NCBI GenBank assembly: GCA_026182355.1
Contig: JAPFBL010001617.1
Location: forward strand, 9,053,001 to 9,117,000
Source of the DNA: Hermatobates lingyangjiaoensis
Lineage: Eukaryota; Arthropoda; Insecta; Hemiptera; Hermatobatidae
Direction: 5' to 3'
Length of the DNA stretch: 64,000 nucleotides
The position numbers and the translations under genes were made by a program. A model generated the notes under the pieces. It saw only the letters and a list, made by a program, of their open reading frames with translations, was not told the origin of the DNA and did no database searches. Shown here piece by piece: positions 48,050-60,598 of this stretch (positions are counted from its first letter, which is position 1; every line of letters begins with the position of its first letter).

Positions 48050-48485
48050 CATTTTTCAGGCAAAATAGGAATATTTTCAAGTTTTGAATGGGAAAATTTG
48101 TCTTAAGTATTAAATGTAGAAGGAGGTCAAGAAAACTGTGTAGGAGATCCACTGGCTATTGGAGCAAAAGCCATGTTCTCCTGTAAGAGATTATTTCGTA
48201 ACACGAAATCTACACTTTCGCTTTTCAAAAATGTTATTTCTGCTGTAGTTATACTAATAATGTTATCTGCATCAGTGGTGTGGTATACAAAAATAAGCGT
48301 ATAGATTGATAAGAGGATCAATCACTATCAGTACCACCTCCTGGAATGAAAGACTAATAAACATCTCCCATTTTGACATTTATATTATGTCTAAATGGGA
48401 CATTATATATCATAAATCCAAGAAGTTTGATATTATATTTACTTATAATAAAGTTGAGTGTAGGCCACTCCAGATTTTTCAACTT
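48050..48485 (-). repeat. Family C repeat, inverted copy
   Basis: It is the reverse complement of 61686-62090: it contains GAAATCTACACTTTCGCTTT, ATGTCTAAATGGGACATTAT and ends TTGAGTGTAGGCCACTCCAG. No coding; short frames through it are by chance. Confidence 0.85.
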
Positions 48486-48764
48486 AGATTTATCTCATAA
48501 AGAATAACTTCTATTTTATATCAATGTCAACAACCTGGAAATTTTTCTTTCTTGATACATATAGTAATATCTAAAAGAACACGTTAAATAAGTTATCCAT
48601 GCTAAAGGTGGTGTACGTAATCCATTATATAGTTTGTGGAGAATTATATGGATATATTTGTGCCAATTTAAAATATCATTAATTAATTACAAGCGATTGA
48701 GTTCAATATACATTCATTAATTCATTCATTAATTCATGAATTATAATTAATTCATTAATTGTAT

Positions 48765-49517
48765 GGCCAGTAAGGGTGTATTGCTCAACTCATGGGCATT
48801 TAGCCCAACAGCAGGTACTGATAATACCTATGGATATAACAGGAGCTTTTGATTCTGCAAAATGCCTCTAACCACTCTTCGGGGTGGATGTACCTAGTAC
48901 TGGCGTCCCCGTCGCAGAGGTGGTAATTGTGTAGGCTGCACAGCACAAGCTAACAGTACAGGGCAGGCTGCTCCAAGCACGGTCAAGTAGCCTAGACCCT
49001 GACTTAGTCAGAGGGAATTCTTAAAGTGCTTCGGCACAGCTTGGACACCCGTTGGGCGGTACGGGGTGGTAGCCCCTCTCCTGAGAGTTTAAAAGGTTTT
49101 CTTAAAGAGTGTCAAAATGGTAGCCTTGTGCAGCACCATTTCGGTGGTGGGTTTTCCAAACTGACACTCATCCGTCCACCCGCCCGCAGTGGGGCCATGC
49201 AGTCTCTTCCATAGGCTGGATGGCTTAAACTCCACGAAGTTCTTGAACCGGGGCAACATTAGTGCCACTCCCGGGGCCGTGCAGTTAGCCCATAACTGCA
49301 TTGGCTTTACACGTGAGATCACCGGGGCAATAAGAGACACTGACCCTACCTGCAGCTGAGCAGGTTCAGTAGGACCTCGGTCCGGAGTTTGATCCGAAAC
49401 TCTTAAAATAAGTCGGTACTACAGGTGGCGGGGGCCTCTGGAAGAGTTGTTCTCTCCAGCCCGCCCTTGAGGTCGGACTCGTAGTGGTTGTGGTTCTCAC
49501 CCAGGTTGGCTTTTCTA
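48765..49517. repeat. Family E repeat, GC-rich, copy 1
   Basis: A block of balanced composition with TACTGGCGTCCCCGTCGCAG, GAGTTTAAAAGGTTTTCTTA and GGGTTTTCCAAACTGACACT, all recurring at 50720-51185. It ends where an inverted family B copy begins, so one inserted in the other. Such sequence may be a retrotransposon 5' region; no protein identified. Confidence 0.7.
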
Positions 49518-49775
49518 TCATGCATAATTGCTCCCAAACAATAGAGCTCATCTACACTATGAGTCCCATTTTTCTGTAAAATATTAACTTGATCCATCAA
49601 AGATTCTGTCAAAGAAACAACTTTGGATACATACTCACCCACACACACACAGACATCATCGAAAAAACTTCATAAAACGACTGCTGGGACCTCTAAACGT
49701 GTAATTCCGTCAAAATCTCGAGATCGAATTTTTCACGATCACTATACATAACTTATAGTAAAGTAAAAATAGTCA
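49518..49775 (-). repeat. Family B repeat, inverted 5' half
   Basis: It runs from GCATAATTGCTCCCAAACAA through CACACACACACAGACATCAT and CGAGATCGAATTTTTCACGA to ACTTATAGTAAAG: the exact plan of 37596-38240 in reverse with only a short CA repeat. Confidence 0.85.
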
Positions 49776-50294
49776 ATGTGAACAAATCCTATAGGTACAG
49801 CAGGTAAACCATTAGTCCAAGTTAAGTTTTTAGTTTTAATCATTTTATAGCCTTTTTATATAATCGGAATTAATTCTTTTTTTGTCGTTTATTTCTAATT
49901 TTAGATTCCATTTTTGACAAAATTTGGTTGTTCTTAAGTTTAGCATAAAAAAAAATTCTGAGATTACATAATATTCTATAGCACCCATTTTGTTAATGTA
50001 ATTATGACAATAAGGGATTCAAATCAACTTGTCAAAATATCCTAATTTGAGGTATAATTTTATTACGATCCGTCGTATGGTATGACCTCTATCATCCTTT
50101 CCAAATAAATTATAAAAATAACCTTTCTAAATAAATTATAGGATAAAACATTTATAGGAAAACTGATCTTTCTGGTTATTGAACAATTTTGAATTTTTTC
50201 ATTTAATGCTATTGTTAGTTCCATAATAATCACAAAGTTTGAGCCTCTAGAGTTAGTAGTTTAGGAGGAAAAAATGTTGGTTAAAAATACATTT
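49776..50294. other. AT-rich DNA, nothing seen
   Basis: Some phrases (AATATTTTGACAAGTTGA) hint at old repeat sequence, but nothing can be assigned. Confidence 0.35.
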
Positions 50295-50492
50295 TACTCA
50301 AAAAAACGTTGACTTCCTCATCATGAAATTTTCCCCAGCACAACATGGCACATCTACGATATAAAGCCAATTTTTGTGATATAAAGCCAAATTCAAATAT
50401 GAATTTGATACATTAAACGGTGTGGACTGCAGCGTACCCACAATCATTTGGATACACACCCATCCACACATCACCACCACCACCGCCACCAC

Positions 50493-50537
<45 letters not shown>

Positions 50538-50640
50538 TAAAACCCCCAAAAAAGGACTTGGGGGACCTCAAACCAAGAAAATTCGTCAAAATCATGAGAT
50601 CGAATTTTTTCTTGATGACTAAGTTAAGTAAGGTAAAAAT
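50295..50640 (-). repeat. Family B repeat, inverted, with (CAT)n
   Basis: CACCCATCCACACATCACC, then (ATC)n at about 50492-50538, then GGGGGACCTCAAACCAAG and TCATGAGATCGAATTTTTTC. In this copy the internal array is trinucleotide rather than CA. Confidence 0.75.
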
Positions 50641-50719
50641 CGTCATAAATAACAATAAACTTTAAGTAAATATGAAGTATTATAACTTTTAAGTTTTTTT
50701 GCCTCTAACTACCAGATTT

Positions 50720-51185
50720 CCCATTGAAACCACCAGGTTTCAATTAGGGGTGGAGTAGCTAGTACTGGCGTTCCCGTCGCTGAAGTTGTAACTGCGTTCT
50801 CTGCGGGGCGCGGGCTAACAGAGTACAGGGCTGGCCAAGCGCGGCTCAGTAGCATAGCACTTGGCAGATTTTTAATCTTAGCCGCACCTGTTTTCTTCGA
50901 AAGGGCTTTGCACAGCTTAGACTCGTCAGGTGTACGGGATGGTAGCCTCTTGCGTTCTGCATGTTTAAAAGGTTTTCCAACAGAGAGTCTATATCGTAGC
51001 CGCGTGCAGCACCACTTGGTGGTTCGTATGACCTCGTGGTTAGGTTTTCCAAACTGACTCTCAATCCTCCTCTGAGAACGGAGAAGGGTGATGTTTTAGT
51101 CGGTAGTCTTGGCTTTGCTGGGAGTCCGACACTTCCCTTTGGTATTGCGTAAATTGCATCTCACCACCAACTCCTCTGCAAAGGA
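50720..51185. repeat. Family E repeat, copy 2
   Basis: Same order as copy 1 (TACTGGCGTTCCCGTCGCTG, TGTTTAAAAGGTTTTCCAAC, AGGTTTTCCAAACTGACTCT) with about 20% visible change. It ends CTCCTCTGCAAAGGAAAAAA, an A-rich tail that suggests retroposition. Confidence 0.7.
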
Positions 51186-54180
51186 AAAAAAAATAAATAT
51201 GAAGTCTTATAATTTTTTTTTAAAGTTTTAAATTATATTAAAAATTATCGGTTCTGTGACAACTTAATTGAAGTGTTCTTTGGTAGAGGCCGTAATTATT
51301 GTTAATATAATTTTCGGTAAGATTTAAAACTTGAGAGCTAAGTTAAGTTCTCAACGCAGATATTGATTTTATTTTCCCTCAGGTATTCATAATATCATAG
51401 TTTTGTATTACCAACTAAGATAACTTATAAAATAAGTAATATGTTTAACTTATAACTATAAATAACTTATCAGTTATTTTATGAGTTCATTAACTTATAA
51501 AATATGCGTGCTTTCACATAATCGTTTAATAATACCAATTATAAAGTATAGGAAATATTATGCCATAATGACAGCAAAGTTCTTTTTACATGAGGTAAAG
51601 AAGAAGAAGTTTGAAGATTTTTGTTACCATGTGAGGTCAATAGTCTTTACAGTAAGTAGGAGTGGGTTTTGGTCGGTGAGTGTTTAATTTCTCTTCTTCC
51701 AAGTGTCGGGAGGTCGAGACAGGAAATGTAGGAAGAACACAACACGTCCTCCTTCAGTCACCTGCATCCGACGATAACAATTAGTTCCACTCTCCCACAA
51801 GACCCCTAACATTCCCGTCCTTACAAACTTGTACCCTTTCAATTACCCATTCTTACTTCTTTCTTCCAATTAATGCTTTTTACCGAGTAGTTTTTAAAAG
51901 CTTTAAAATGTTAACAATTTGTCCATATAAACTGGTAGTATGGTTAGCTTACGGCAAATTTCGTGACAGAAACAGCATAAGAACATTTCGTAGATGAAGT
52001 AAATAGTTATCAGATTGTAATACAATATCATGAAGTACTGTATGAGTGAGCTTATTTTTTTTTTGAAGGTCCCACTAACAGTATATATTTAATATCAGTA
52101 CAGATTTTGTGTAAATTAAGTCCATATATTTTTCCTAATAATTCAGTAAATTTCCTCCCATTCTTTAAGTCGCTCATAATACTGCATGTATATTTGAATT
52201 AATGTTGGTTAGTAAATGGCGCGTGCTTCATTATCAATGAATGTGTCTCATATCAGTAGATTGCAGGTTAAATTTGTCTTTATATCGAATTAGAAAAACT
52301 ATTGATTTAAAAACTTTGTGCAGGAAGAGAAATATCAAGGGTATCACTCGACAGAAAAAAATCTGAATCCTCATAATAATCATAAATAACTATTTATTGT
52401 TTTCACAACACATACTTGAGGCACTCAGAACTGTGCTCTACGACAATAAAACAAGACAGATACAAATATCTTTATACACGAAACAATACATGCTTAATTA
52501 AAAACAAAGTAAAACAATACAACTTTTCTAATATCATTCGTTCTTTTAATGTACACAATTAAAACAAATTGCTGGTAGGGATATTAACATTATATAATAA
52601 GCTTCTATGCAATTGAGCTTCCAGATTAAGTTAAACTTTTATTAAATTATTTCAATATACAATAAATGGAAATGAACGTCAAATAACAATCATCTTTTAA
52701 AAAACATTGATTCCACTCATACAGAAATACATAATACAGTCAAAATTGTTTTAGTAAATTTTATTCGTTGGTTTTAATTTGAATTTATATACATTTCAAG
52801 AGTGTGATCCCTGTTTTTAAGACTAGATGTCGATTCAAAATGTCAACTCTGTACTCCTTTAGCGGTGTAAGATAAATATAAAATTCTTAATTAAAAATAT
52901 ATTTCCGATTGCGAATTATGAAACTGACGAATATTATTATCAAAATAATGTCTATCAGTTATAACCTTAACAAAAGCTACGATTATTTTCAAACCTCATC
53001 TGTTAGTTATAAATTTTCTTATTCTCTGCAAATACATTCCTGTTAGAGTGACCCTTTTCATTTTACAAAATATATTTGCCACTTGAAGAACTAAATTAGA
53101 TCTTGAATTTACTGAAACTATTTAGTGCCATAGTTAAGTGCATCAACATTTGTTTCAAATTAGATTTTGAATTACGTCTAAAATTAACTGATATTACAGG
53201 GAATAAAATTTGAAAAACATTCTCCAGTTAAACGTAATATTCTTTTTATACAAAAAAAAAAATGGGGATACATTTTAAATACTGAAATAGTGTTTTCATT
53301 TTACGAGAAAAGGAAAATATATACTTGATGAATTGAAGTTGTTTTGACCAAAAGACCCATTTTCTTATAAATTTTTTTAACTATCCTTATAATCTAATTC
53401 AAATATGTAAAATTCATTTCTTAATTTTCATTTGCATAAATATTTTTGTTAAAGCGTATAGTATTCAAACTGATATTACATTTATTTGAAGAGTTGCCTT
53501 AATCGGCTTAGTAATTGGAATGACTTCAACACTAATACAACAAAAGAATAATAAATTAAATGTGAGTGTCCTTTTAATATTTAAAAAATTAAATATTTTT
53601 TTATTTTATTTTTATTTAATTTTTGATATTATTTTAGCAGGCTAATTTATAGCATTAACTGAAAATTGTTATTTATATTATTGTAAAATTTTTCCACCTG
53701 TTTTGAAATGTGAAGGTCATTGTTATTCCTCATATAAGAAATAAAACTTGCCATAAAAAATAATATCTTTATAATAATAATTTCTTGAATTACAAAATGT
53801 CATTGAAAACATTTACAATAATAAGGAAGAGTTTTTTTAACTCCTATAGCAATATTTTTGGAATTATAATCAGCACTAATAATTTACTAATAATTGTACT
53901 TTATCAATCATTTTATACAAAAAGAATTTTATTTAAATTTAGTTTTTTTTTTTTTAGCAGGAGTCAACTCCTCACAATTGAGGAAATAATGTAATTAGTG
54001 ACATTGGCTCTGGCAACAATATTTTTGCCAGGGGTTTGTTTGCGTGGTAGTAGCATAACTGAAAGCTTTAAAACTATATTCATAAGTTTTCAACAAAGCC
54101 CGGCAAAGGTACAAACTAGAGAAAATTGATTAAATTGTTTTAGCAAATCAGAATACAGTCTGAATTTAGAAATGTGGCCA
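51186..54180. other. Long AT-rich stretch without recognised genes
   Basis: Only a less AT-rich segment at about 51640-51850 (CGGGAGGTCGAGACAGGAAA) stands out; a frame just before it (ATTATGCCATAATGACAGC onward) is short and unrecognised. No RNA genes or repeats identified. Confidence 0.35.
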
Positions 54181-54183
54181 GAG

Positions 54184-54782
54184 CAGTGGCGTAGCAAGGG
54201 CAGTGCGCCCCGGGCGATACGGGCTACATTTGAGGGGGTAAAAATAGAATATAGGAAAGAATTAAAATAATATAAACCTAACAACAAATCTGAAATTTCA
54301 TACCAAAATGAGTTTTTAAGGTCGTAATTGTTTTTATGTATGGAATACTCATTTTGAACGGATTTTTCGACCGTAATATTTGCAAAATAAAAATAAATTT
54401 ATTTAAAATTTTTGAGAACTAGTTTTTTAAAGGTTTTAAAGTTTATTATATTTGTTTATTTAGCCAGTTAATTTAATTTAACAATTCTTATAAGATTTGA
54501 ATTATAAGTATTGTTTTGAGAAATCTTTGATTTCCTTGATGACGACTGTATATGTATGTATAAGAGTACTGCAACAAGATGAAAGTCTGGGACTAATCAC
54601 ATTAGTCTAATATTAGGTCATTGATTGTAATTCTATGAAAATAGATATTTTGAGGACTTTCAGGAATTTTGAAGATTAATGGATTATCAACTGTTAGAGG
54701 GGGTAGATAAATATTTTTGACATTTTTGGGGTAGCAAATCTGACGACGACCCCGGGCGGAAAAAATATTTGCTGAGCCACTG
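54184..54782. mobile_element. hAT-type MITE
   Basis: The left end CAGTGGCGTAGCAAGG and right end (complement) CAGTGGCTCAGCAAATA are inverted, each followed inward by a CCCCGGGCG block. Flanks GGCCAGAG and GGTCAGGG agree at 6 of 8 positions, fitting the 8-bp duplication of hAT elements. The 599-bp interior is AT-rich and noncoding. Confidence 0.85.
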
Positions 54783-54799
54783 GGTCAGGGACACACCAC

Positions 54800-56965
54800 T
54801 GGAAGGGACATGTGGATATCCCATATGTTAGGAGATTATACAGAGAATCATATTGCAATCCCAGGAAGAATTTGAGAGAGTGGAAGTTGAGCAGTGTAAC
54901 AGTGGCATATTAGGTAACGATCTGGCCAGGCTTTGGTACGAGTTTGTCATCTATTCTTCTTCTCACCTTTATTAATCTACCTTTTTTAAAGTGTATACAA
55001 CATTTCAACATTTACAGAGTACTGTTCATTAATTCATAAATTCAACAATTCAAATTAAAGATTTATTATTTTGATGGTTAAAAACTTATATATGGTAAAC
55101 ATACTTTATAAATTGAGATGTCTAAAAGAGGTATGTACTTCTTTTTTAGGATTTTATTAATTTCGTCTAAATAATTAATATATATTAAAATATACGCTGA
55201 TTTTAATTAAAGAACTTCAATTTGTAAATATTTACAATTGAATTAATAATTTTCCATTATCATCTTTCAAAATTAGGTTCCGGCGCGTAGGGATAAGTTT
55301 TATTCCTTCGAATAAAAATTGGTCTCTTACATGATATTTATTGTTATTTCAACTAAGGAATTAATAATTTCATAAATTAATCATTCTATAACATTAAATA
55401 ATAAGATGTTATAGTTAATAAAAATAAGTCATTAAAACTATTTACTTATTACAAAGGAGACTTCAATGTAGATATTAAAACCCATAGGGTAGCAAGTACA
55501 GATAAGTTCTGTTTTATGTTGCTACAACATTTTCTAACGACGATAGTTAACAAAGTTTCATTATCTAAAATTCTACCTCTTGCTATAGTTTTTCAAAAAT
55601 GGTTGAGTTAATTATGAGTTAATTAGTAGGTTAAACAAACCAATTAAAGCAAATATCACTACAATATTTCCTTGATTATGTAGAGTTTCCTCTTGGTGAT
55701 GCATTTGTTCCTTTAATTCTATTAAAGCTTTAGTTGTCAAATCAACGAAAAATATTTTCTTGTAACGCTTGATTGTTTAATAGTTTATTTAATAAATGTA
55801 CGATACATGATGGAAAAGGAAAGTAGAATCACTTTTTTTTTGTTTTATATATAAATATATTTTTCAGATGTTGATTATGGATTAGATGTTTTTTTTTTTT
55901 ACAATAAATTATAATTTGTAATACAACCAATTTTCAACCGTAATTATGCATCAAGAGGCAATATTATATCAACCAGTCTCAAACGGGAGTCTGTGGTATT
56001 TTCAAATTGTTTTTATTCAGTAATCCTGATTTAAAGAAATTATTGCAAGTTTTACTATAACAATTTCAATTTTAGAAATCCAATTTTCAAGAAAAACACC
56101 TAAGATAAATATAAAATATACTGTTTCATGTATCTTAGAACTTCATTAGAATTTGAAGATTTACATTCTGAATGAAATGAAATTATAACTTTCAAAAATG
56201 GCAAAATTATAATGTCCAACATTTACAGAGACTGATTTCATAATACAATATAATATTGACTTTAGATATCTTAACATACCATAGGAACAATTAAAACCTA
56301 TTTAAACTAAATAATAAATACAATGTTAGAAACGAATCTCAAAAAAAGGCGTAAAAAACTAAGAACATTTATTTATCACATGATTGTATTACATACTAAG
56401 AGTCAATCTTTTATTGAACAATAATAAAATCATGGTTGAAATTCTTTACACGAATGTAAGGATTACATTAGTCAAAGACGATGAGGCACGCCCAAATAAA
56501 TCGGTTAAACGTACCCTAAGTTCAACACAGTAGGTTTAATTATGAGTTCCACAAAAATATCACCTCAATAATTGTATCCATTCTATATATACATATTATG
56601 TATAGCATATGTGTATAAATTTATACACATAATGATATAGAGGATAAAGGATATTTACAAACTATATGTATAGTATTGACTGTGTTTATCATTAAATGGC
56701 ATAAATGAAAACAAAAATCACACATTGGTCTTCAACCAAGCAAACCGTGAATTTATTACAGCTGCGGGTATTGGAAAATATATATACATATATATATATA
56801 TACCATATATCTAAAGGAAATTGAAACAGTACAACTCCGATATTTATTTCCATATCACAGATCAAAATCATGCTTAACAATGAATGTGCTATCAACGTAA
56901 ATTGTCTCATAAAAAAATTGTTTAAGAGTTAGATTAAGAGCTAGCTTCAAAAGTTTGCATAAATA

Positions 56966-56980
<15 letters not shown>
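54800..56980. other. AT-rich DNA, nothing seen
   Basis: A few TA-rich runs and short inverted repeats (TGTATAGCATATGTGTATAA and GTTTATACACATAATG region near 56600). No gene or known element. Confidence 0.4.
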
Positions 56981-56989
<9 letters not shown>

Positions 56990-56996
<7 letters not shown>

Positions 56997-57180
56997 AAAA
57001 TGACACCAAATTTAGCTGATACCTGTTTCTTAACAAGTTTCTCATTTTTTCTAAATAACACTCTCGTTATTTCGTCCAGAGTTGACTGTCGTCCCTCCGT
57101 GAATTCACTTCTTCTCCTGAGGACGACCGCCATTACGGTCGAAATATTGAAAAGTAAGTCTTTGTTGTGTTTCAGTTTAT
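56990..57180 (+). repeat. Penelope-type cassette, family P2
   Basis: The core at 57117-57144 is CTGAGGA, C, the perfect hairpin GACCG-CCATTA-CGGTC, then GAAA. CTTCTC before it could pair with GAAAAG after it except at one position. The upstream arm ACACCAAATTTAGCTGATAC is related to the hairpin at 3531-3620. Confidence 0.65.
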
Positions 57181-57199
57181 GTGTAACTGCTTATTTTAA

Positions 57200-57202
57200 T
57201 TG

Positions 57203-57242
<40 letters not shown>

Positions 57243-57460
57243 ATGACCAAACTACAATATGTAAATGGGAAAACAAGACTAAGATCTTTCAACTGTAACA
57301 CGCGGTCTTCGTCAGAGTCAAAAACCCAACTCTGAGAAAGACCGCTTGTTACGGTTGAAAGATCTTAGTTTTGTTTTCCCATTTTCAAATTGTGGTTTCA
57401 TCATTGTTATTTCACGTGTTTATGTGAAATATTTTTATATATATATATATATATATATAA
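57200..57460. repeat. Minimal P1 palindrome between TA arrays
   Basis: A minus copy (core 57287-57315) and a plus copy (core 57332-57360, box mutated to CTGAGAA) are separated by AGTCAAAAACCCAACT, as at 20.9 kb. (TA)n arrays lie on both sides (57206-57240 and 57434-57460), and the terminal TTTCACGTGTTTATGTGAAA hairpin is at 57410-57430. Confidence 0.85.
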
Positions 57461-57699
57461 TAAAAGACAATCTGAATTTCTTTAACTTGAATTTATAATA
57501 CAAGTTATAATTGTTAAAACTAAAATAATAAAACTATTTATTATATATAAGTAAATATATAATAAATTCTAACCTGTTAACAATATTATTGTATGTCAAT
57601 TTCCTTTAGTTTAGATTGTAGCTCTGCAAGGATCATCTAGTCCAAAGAACTTATTAATGTTTCCTGTTTTCATTTTGTCATAAATTGACTTACTAGTTC

Positions 57700-57703
<4 letters not shown>

Positions 57704-57747
<44 letters not shown>

Positions 57748-57750
57748 CAT
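57704..57750. repeat. (TA)n microsatellite
   Basis: About 20 TA units, then TACATACATATA variants. Confidence 0.95.
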
Positions 57751-57769
57751 ATATATAAATATATAAAAT

Positions 57770-58980
57770 GTTTGTGTGTTGTGTTTTGTATTTGTATCAA
57801 TTAACTATTATTTACAAATTAAAATTATTTACATCTCTGGGAGAGGTCTTCTGGCCTGAAACAGAAATTGAACACATTATATTTATGACACGAATTCATT
57901 CTAGGTATGTTGTTAATGACTTTTGTTAAATTATGGTAATAAATAATATCAATCGTATAGTAATGATTTATAAAAGACACTAAGAATCTGGGTGCATAGA
58001 AACAAACTGTAATTCATTTTCATTTCATAGCTTGTGTGTGTGAATTACATGTTTGCAACTGGTAAACATAACATGGTTTGTCTCACTTTCCCATAGATAT
58101 GGGTGAGAGAGGAGGGCATAGCTATCTGGGGTTGCATGCTGTGTTCGGATCAGGAGTTAAGAGTTTTGGTTTGAAAATCTCTAAGCACCAGTTTTAAACA
58201 GCATAACCTATGGTTTTCTCTTTTTTAATGTTTTTTTCTTTTTATTTATTCTCTGCTTCTTCGTCCTTCCCAAAGACCATAATAATCCCGCATTATAGTT
58301 GAAATTATTTTCTTCTTGGTATATTTTATGACTTCAGAAAATGTTTTTTTATATTTCATTAGCTAGTCAAAGAACAATGGAATTTTGCCAAAAATTGAAC
58401 ATAAAATTAGCAATTTATAAAATAAAATTCTTAAACTTTCATAAAAAATCATTAATTTTCAGTTTATTTTACAAAATAAAAAGGCTTCTGTGGAAGACGA
58501 AATGTCAAAGAAATTAATAAAATGAAACATTAATAGTTTGTCCTGTATATTGGTTGCATGTAATAGCCTACGTAGATTATTTTATTTGGGGCGTCGAAGT
58601 TAACCCAAATGATCACCTAGATTGAATGTCAGTTCAAATTAAGATTTCAATAAAAGTGTTCTAGTCTGATATGCTGACTCGTCATAAATTAATAACAAAA
58701 TTAATACGGGGGGGGGGGGGGGCGCGCTTGTGTGAGTGAACAGTTTGTAAGCGTTTGAAATCATACAAATATCCTGCAGTCTCCAGCATGTTTCCACTAC
58801 ATACCTCAGCTTTCACACGAGAAGAAATCAGTCCAATTTAGTTTAAAAAGTTCATTCCACATCAACTTATACTTGCTAAGAATGCTATATCTTCAAAGGG
58901 AGAATTTTAATATACGATGAACATCTATTAGAAATTTATCTACTTAACTACTATGAATTGAAGCTGTATTTGATATCATA
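57770..58980. other. AT-rich DNA with a poly(G) run and a family B scrap
   Basis: A run of 15 G followed by CGCGC lies at 58708-58726. About 58300-58460 (ACTTCAGAAAATGTTTTTTT and ATTGAACATAAAATTAGCAA) matches the interior of family B. A less AT-rich block at 58080-58200 is unidentified. Confidence 0.45.
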
Positions 58981-58989
58981 AGAAGAATG

Positions 58990-59535
58990 TGGACTTCCTG
59001 TCTAGAAGAGGTAGAATCTTTTGATCGCGTTATATCCGACTGCGAATCAGTCAGTCGCCTTGGAAAGGACAAAGATTTTGGTCAAATCATAACTAAAACT
59101 ATAGAAATGAAGGATACTTATCATGTACTTTTATAAAGGTCATTAAAGAATCTGAAGTTGAATTTAGTTACAACAATGTGATATTCTAACTAAGATGGGC
59201 CTTATAGTTATGATCTTAATAAAATTTTATTTTACATAGAAAGTTTGTATTTAATAATACAAGCTACCATAAAATATGATAGGTATGGACGAGGAGTGTA
59301 CGAGTTCGATGCGATTTGGGTCCTTAGTTTAATAATTTGAATAACATGTCAGATCGTTGAATGATTTCAAAGTTCTTATACTGAAAAACTGGTTATATCC
59401 CCATGTAAACATATGATGCATAATTGATTAATATATTTCCATAACCACATTAAAACAAACCAAAAATTAGTTGATTGTCAACGAGTTTGATATTATGTTT
59501 ACTTATAGTAAACTTGAGTGTAGGCCACTCCTGAT
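58990..59535 (-). repeat. Family C2 repeat, inverted copy
   Basis: It ends TATAGTAAACTTGAGTGTAG, then GCCACTCC, the family terminus. Its interior AGTCGCCTTGGAAAGGACAA is the complement of the CTTCGTCCTCTTCAAGG block in the copy at 36.5 kb. Confidence 0.65.
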
Positions 59536-59705
59536 TTTTTCGTAGCATTGACCTAGTGGTATGTATGATACAGACTGTGAGGATCACCTTTGTTAAGTCC
59601 ACCTTAAGTATTTAGCAGACGTTACTCTTCTGTATTTGAGATAGGATTTGCACATCCTGATGTGACAAACATATAGCCATATTGGAAATAAAATTATTTT
59701 TCCAT

Positions 59706-59812
59706 AGATGATGTGACTCACTTGCGCGAGATGTGTGAAATTCACTTTTCATATCAAAAGAAATCGACTGAAATAGCCAAAAATACATTCCAGGATAGTG
59801 AATGCCAATCAG
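59706..59812 (+). CDS. Possible exon of an unidentified gene
   Basis: An acceptor (TTTTTCCATAG) precedes an open frame reading DVTHLREMCEIHFSYQKKST and EIAKNTFQDSECQS. A donor-like CAG/GTATTC follows at 59812, though the frame also continues to a TAG at 59943. The residue mix looks like a real coding segment with a charged helix. The first 80 bp recur at 60519-60598, starting at exactly the same AG boundary. I do not recognise the protein. Confidence 0.4.
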
Positions 59813-60135
59813 GTATTCATGAAAAAACATCAGAATATTTAAATAGTAGTCCCTTGGTTTGTTCACACAAATTGGTTCTATCTATGAGAAGAAATACTTT
59901 AAACTGTATTCATCATCCTGAGATCTCTTTCAGAATATTCTAGTCTTGACCTGTAAAACAAATGTTGATTTACTTGAATTTCGGCCCATATAATTTGCAT
60001 TTCTACAATACCTGAATGATAAACTACTTATAGGATTAATTTAAAAGAAAAACATGGAAAACTAATAATTATTATTATTTGTAATCCGTGCCAAGATTAT
60101 ATACTCGTATATATAATCCGGGACTATATATATAC

Positions 60136-60385
60136 ATATAGTTCAATGTACATAAAGAAACATAGAGAAATTAAAAACACACACTTACAGTCTCTAATTT
60201 TTGGTTGAACCGTCTTCAAGAGAGACTAGAGAAGGAAACCAAGCGCACTGGTACAGAGACGGTTGGAGTACCAGTGCGCTTGGTTTCCCTCTCTCATCTC
60301 TCCTGAAGACGGTTCAACCAAAAATTAGTGACTGTAAGTGTGTGTTTTTAATTTCTCTATGTTTCTTTATGTACATTGAACTGTA
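60136..60385. repeat. Inverted cassette pair, family P4, ~115-bp arms
   Basis: Left and right arms are nearly perfect complements around a short loop (AGAGACGGTTGGA). Both contain CTGAAGACGGTTCAACC (left arm: TTGAAGACGG), the usual CTGANGA box, but with AAAAA where GAAA is expected. (TA)n lies nearby at 60420 and 60660. Confidence 0.75.
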
Positions 60386-60516
60386 TTTGTCCATTTCGGA
60401 TCGTATTTTCATCGAAAAAGTATATATATATATATTTTTATTAAAGAAGACGGCAGCTTCCGCATTTACGACTTTTTTGCTTGTGTTTTCTAGTTTTCGA
60501 ACTAGTTTTTTTTTTT

Positions 60517-60598
60517 AGATGATGTGACTCACTTGCGCGAGATGTGTGAAATTCACTTTTCATATCAAAAGAGATCGACTGAAATAGCCAAAATAGAC
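60517..60598 (+). repeat. Partial duplicate of the exon-like segment at 59706
   Basis: After a 13-T tract and AG, 78 bp match 59706-59785 with about two differences (QKR for QKK), then diverge and stop. The similarity begins at the splice acceptor and does not include upstream intron. Confidence 0.85.

Noticed and set aside
50298..50665. Poly-Met, poly-Asp and poly-Ser frames
   Set aside because: They are the three readings of a CAT/ATG array inside a family B repeat.
52320..53990. Possible exons in the AT-rich stretch
   Set aside because: Candidate AG/GT pairs enclose only short, low-complexity Phe/Ile/Lys-rich translations.
60201..60518. 105-residue plus-strand frame
   Set aside because: Runs through the P4 palindrome and an intron-like T-rich tract; no protein features beyond composition.
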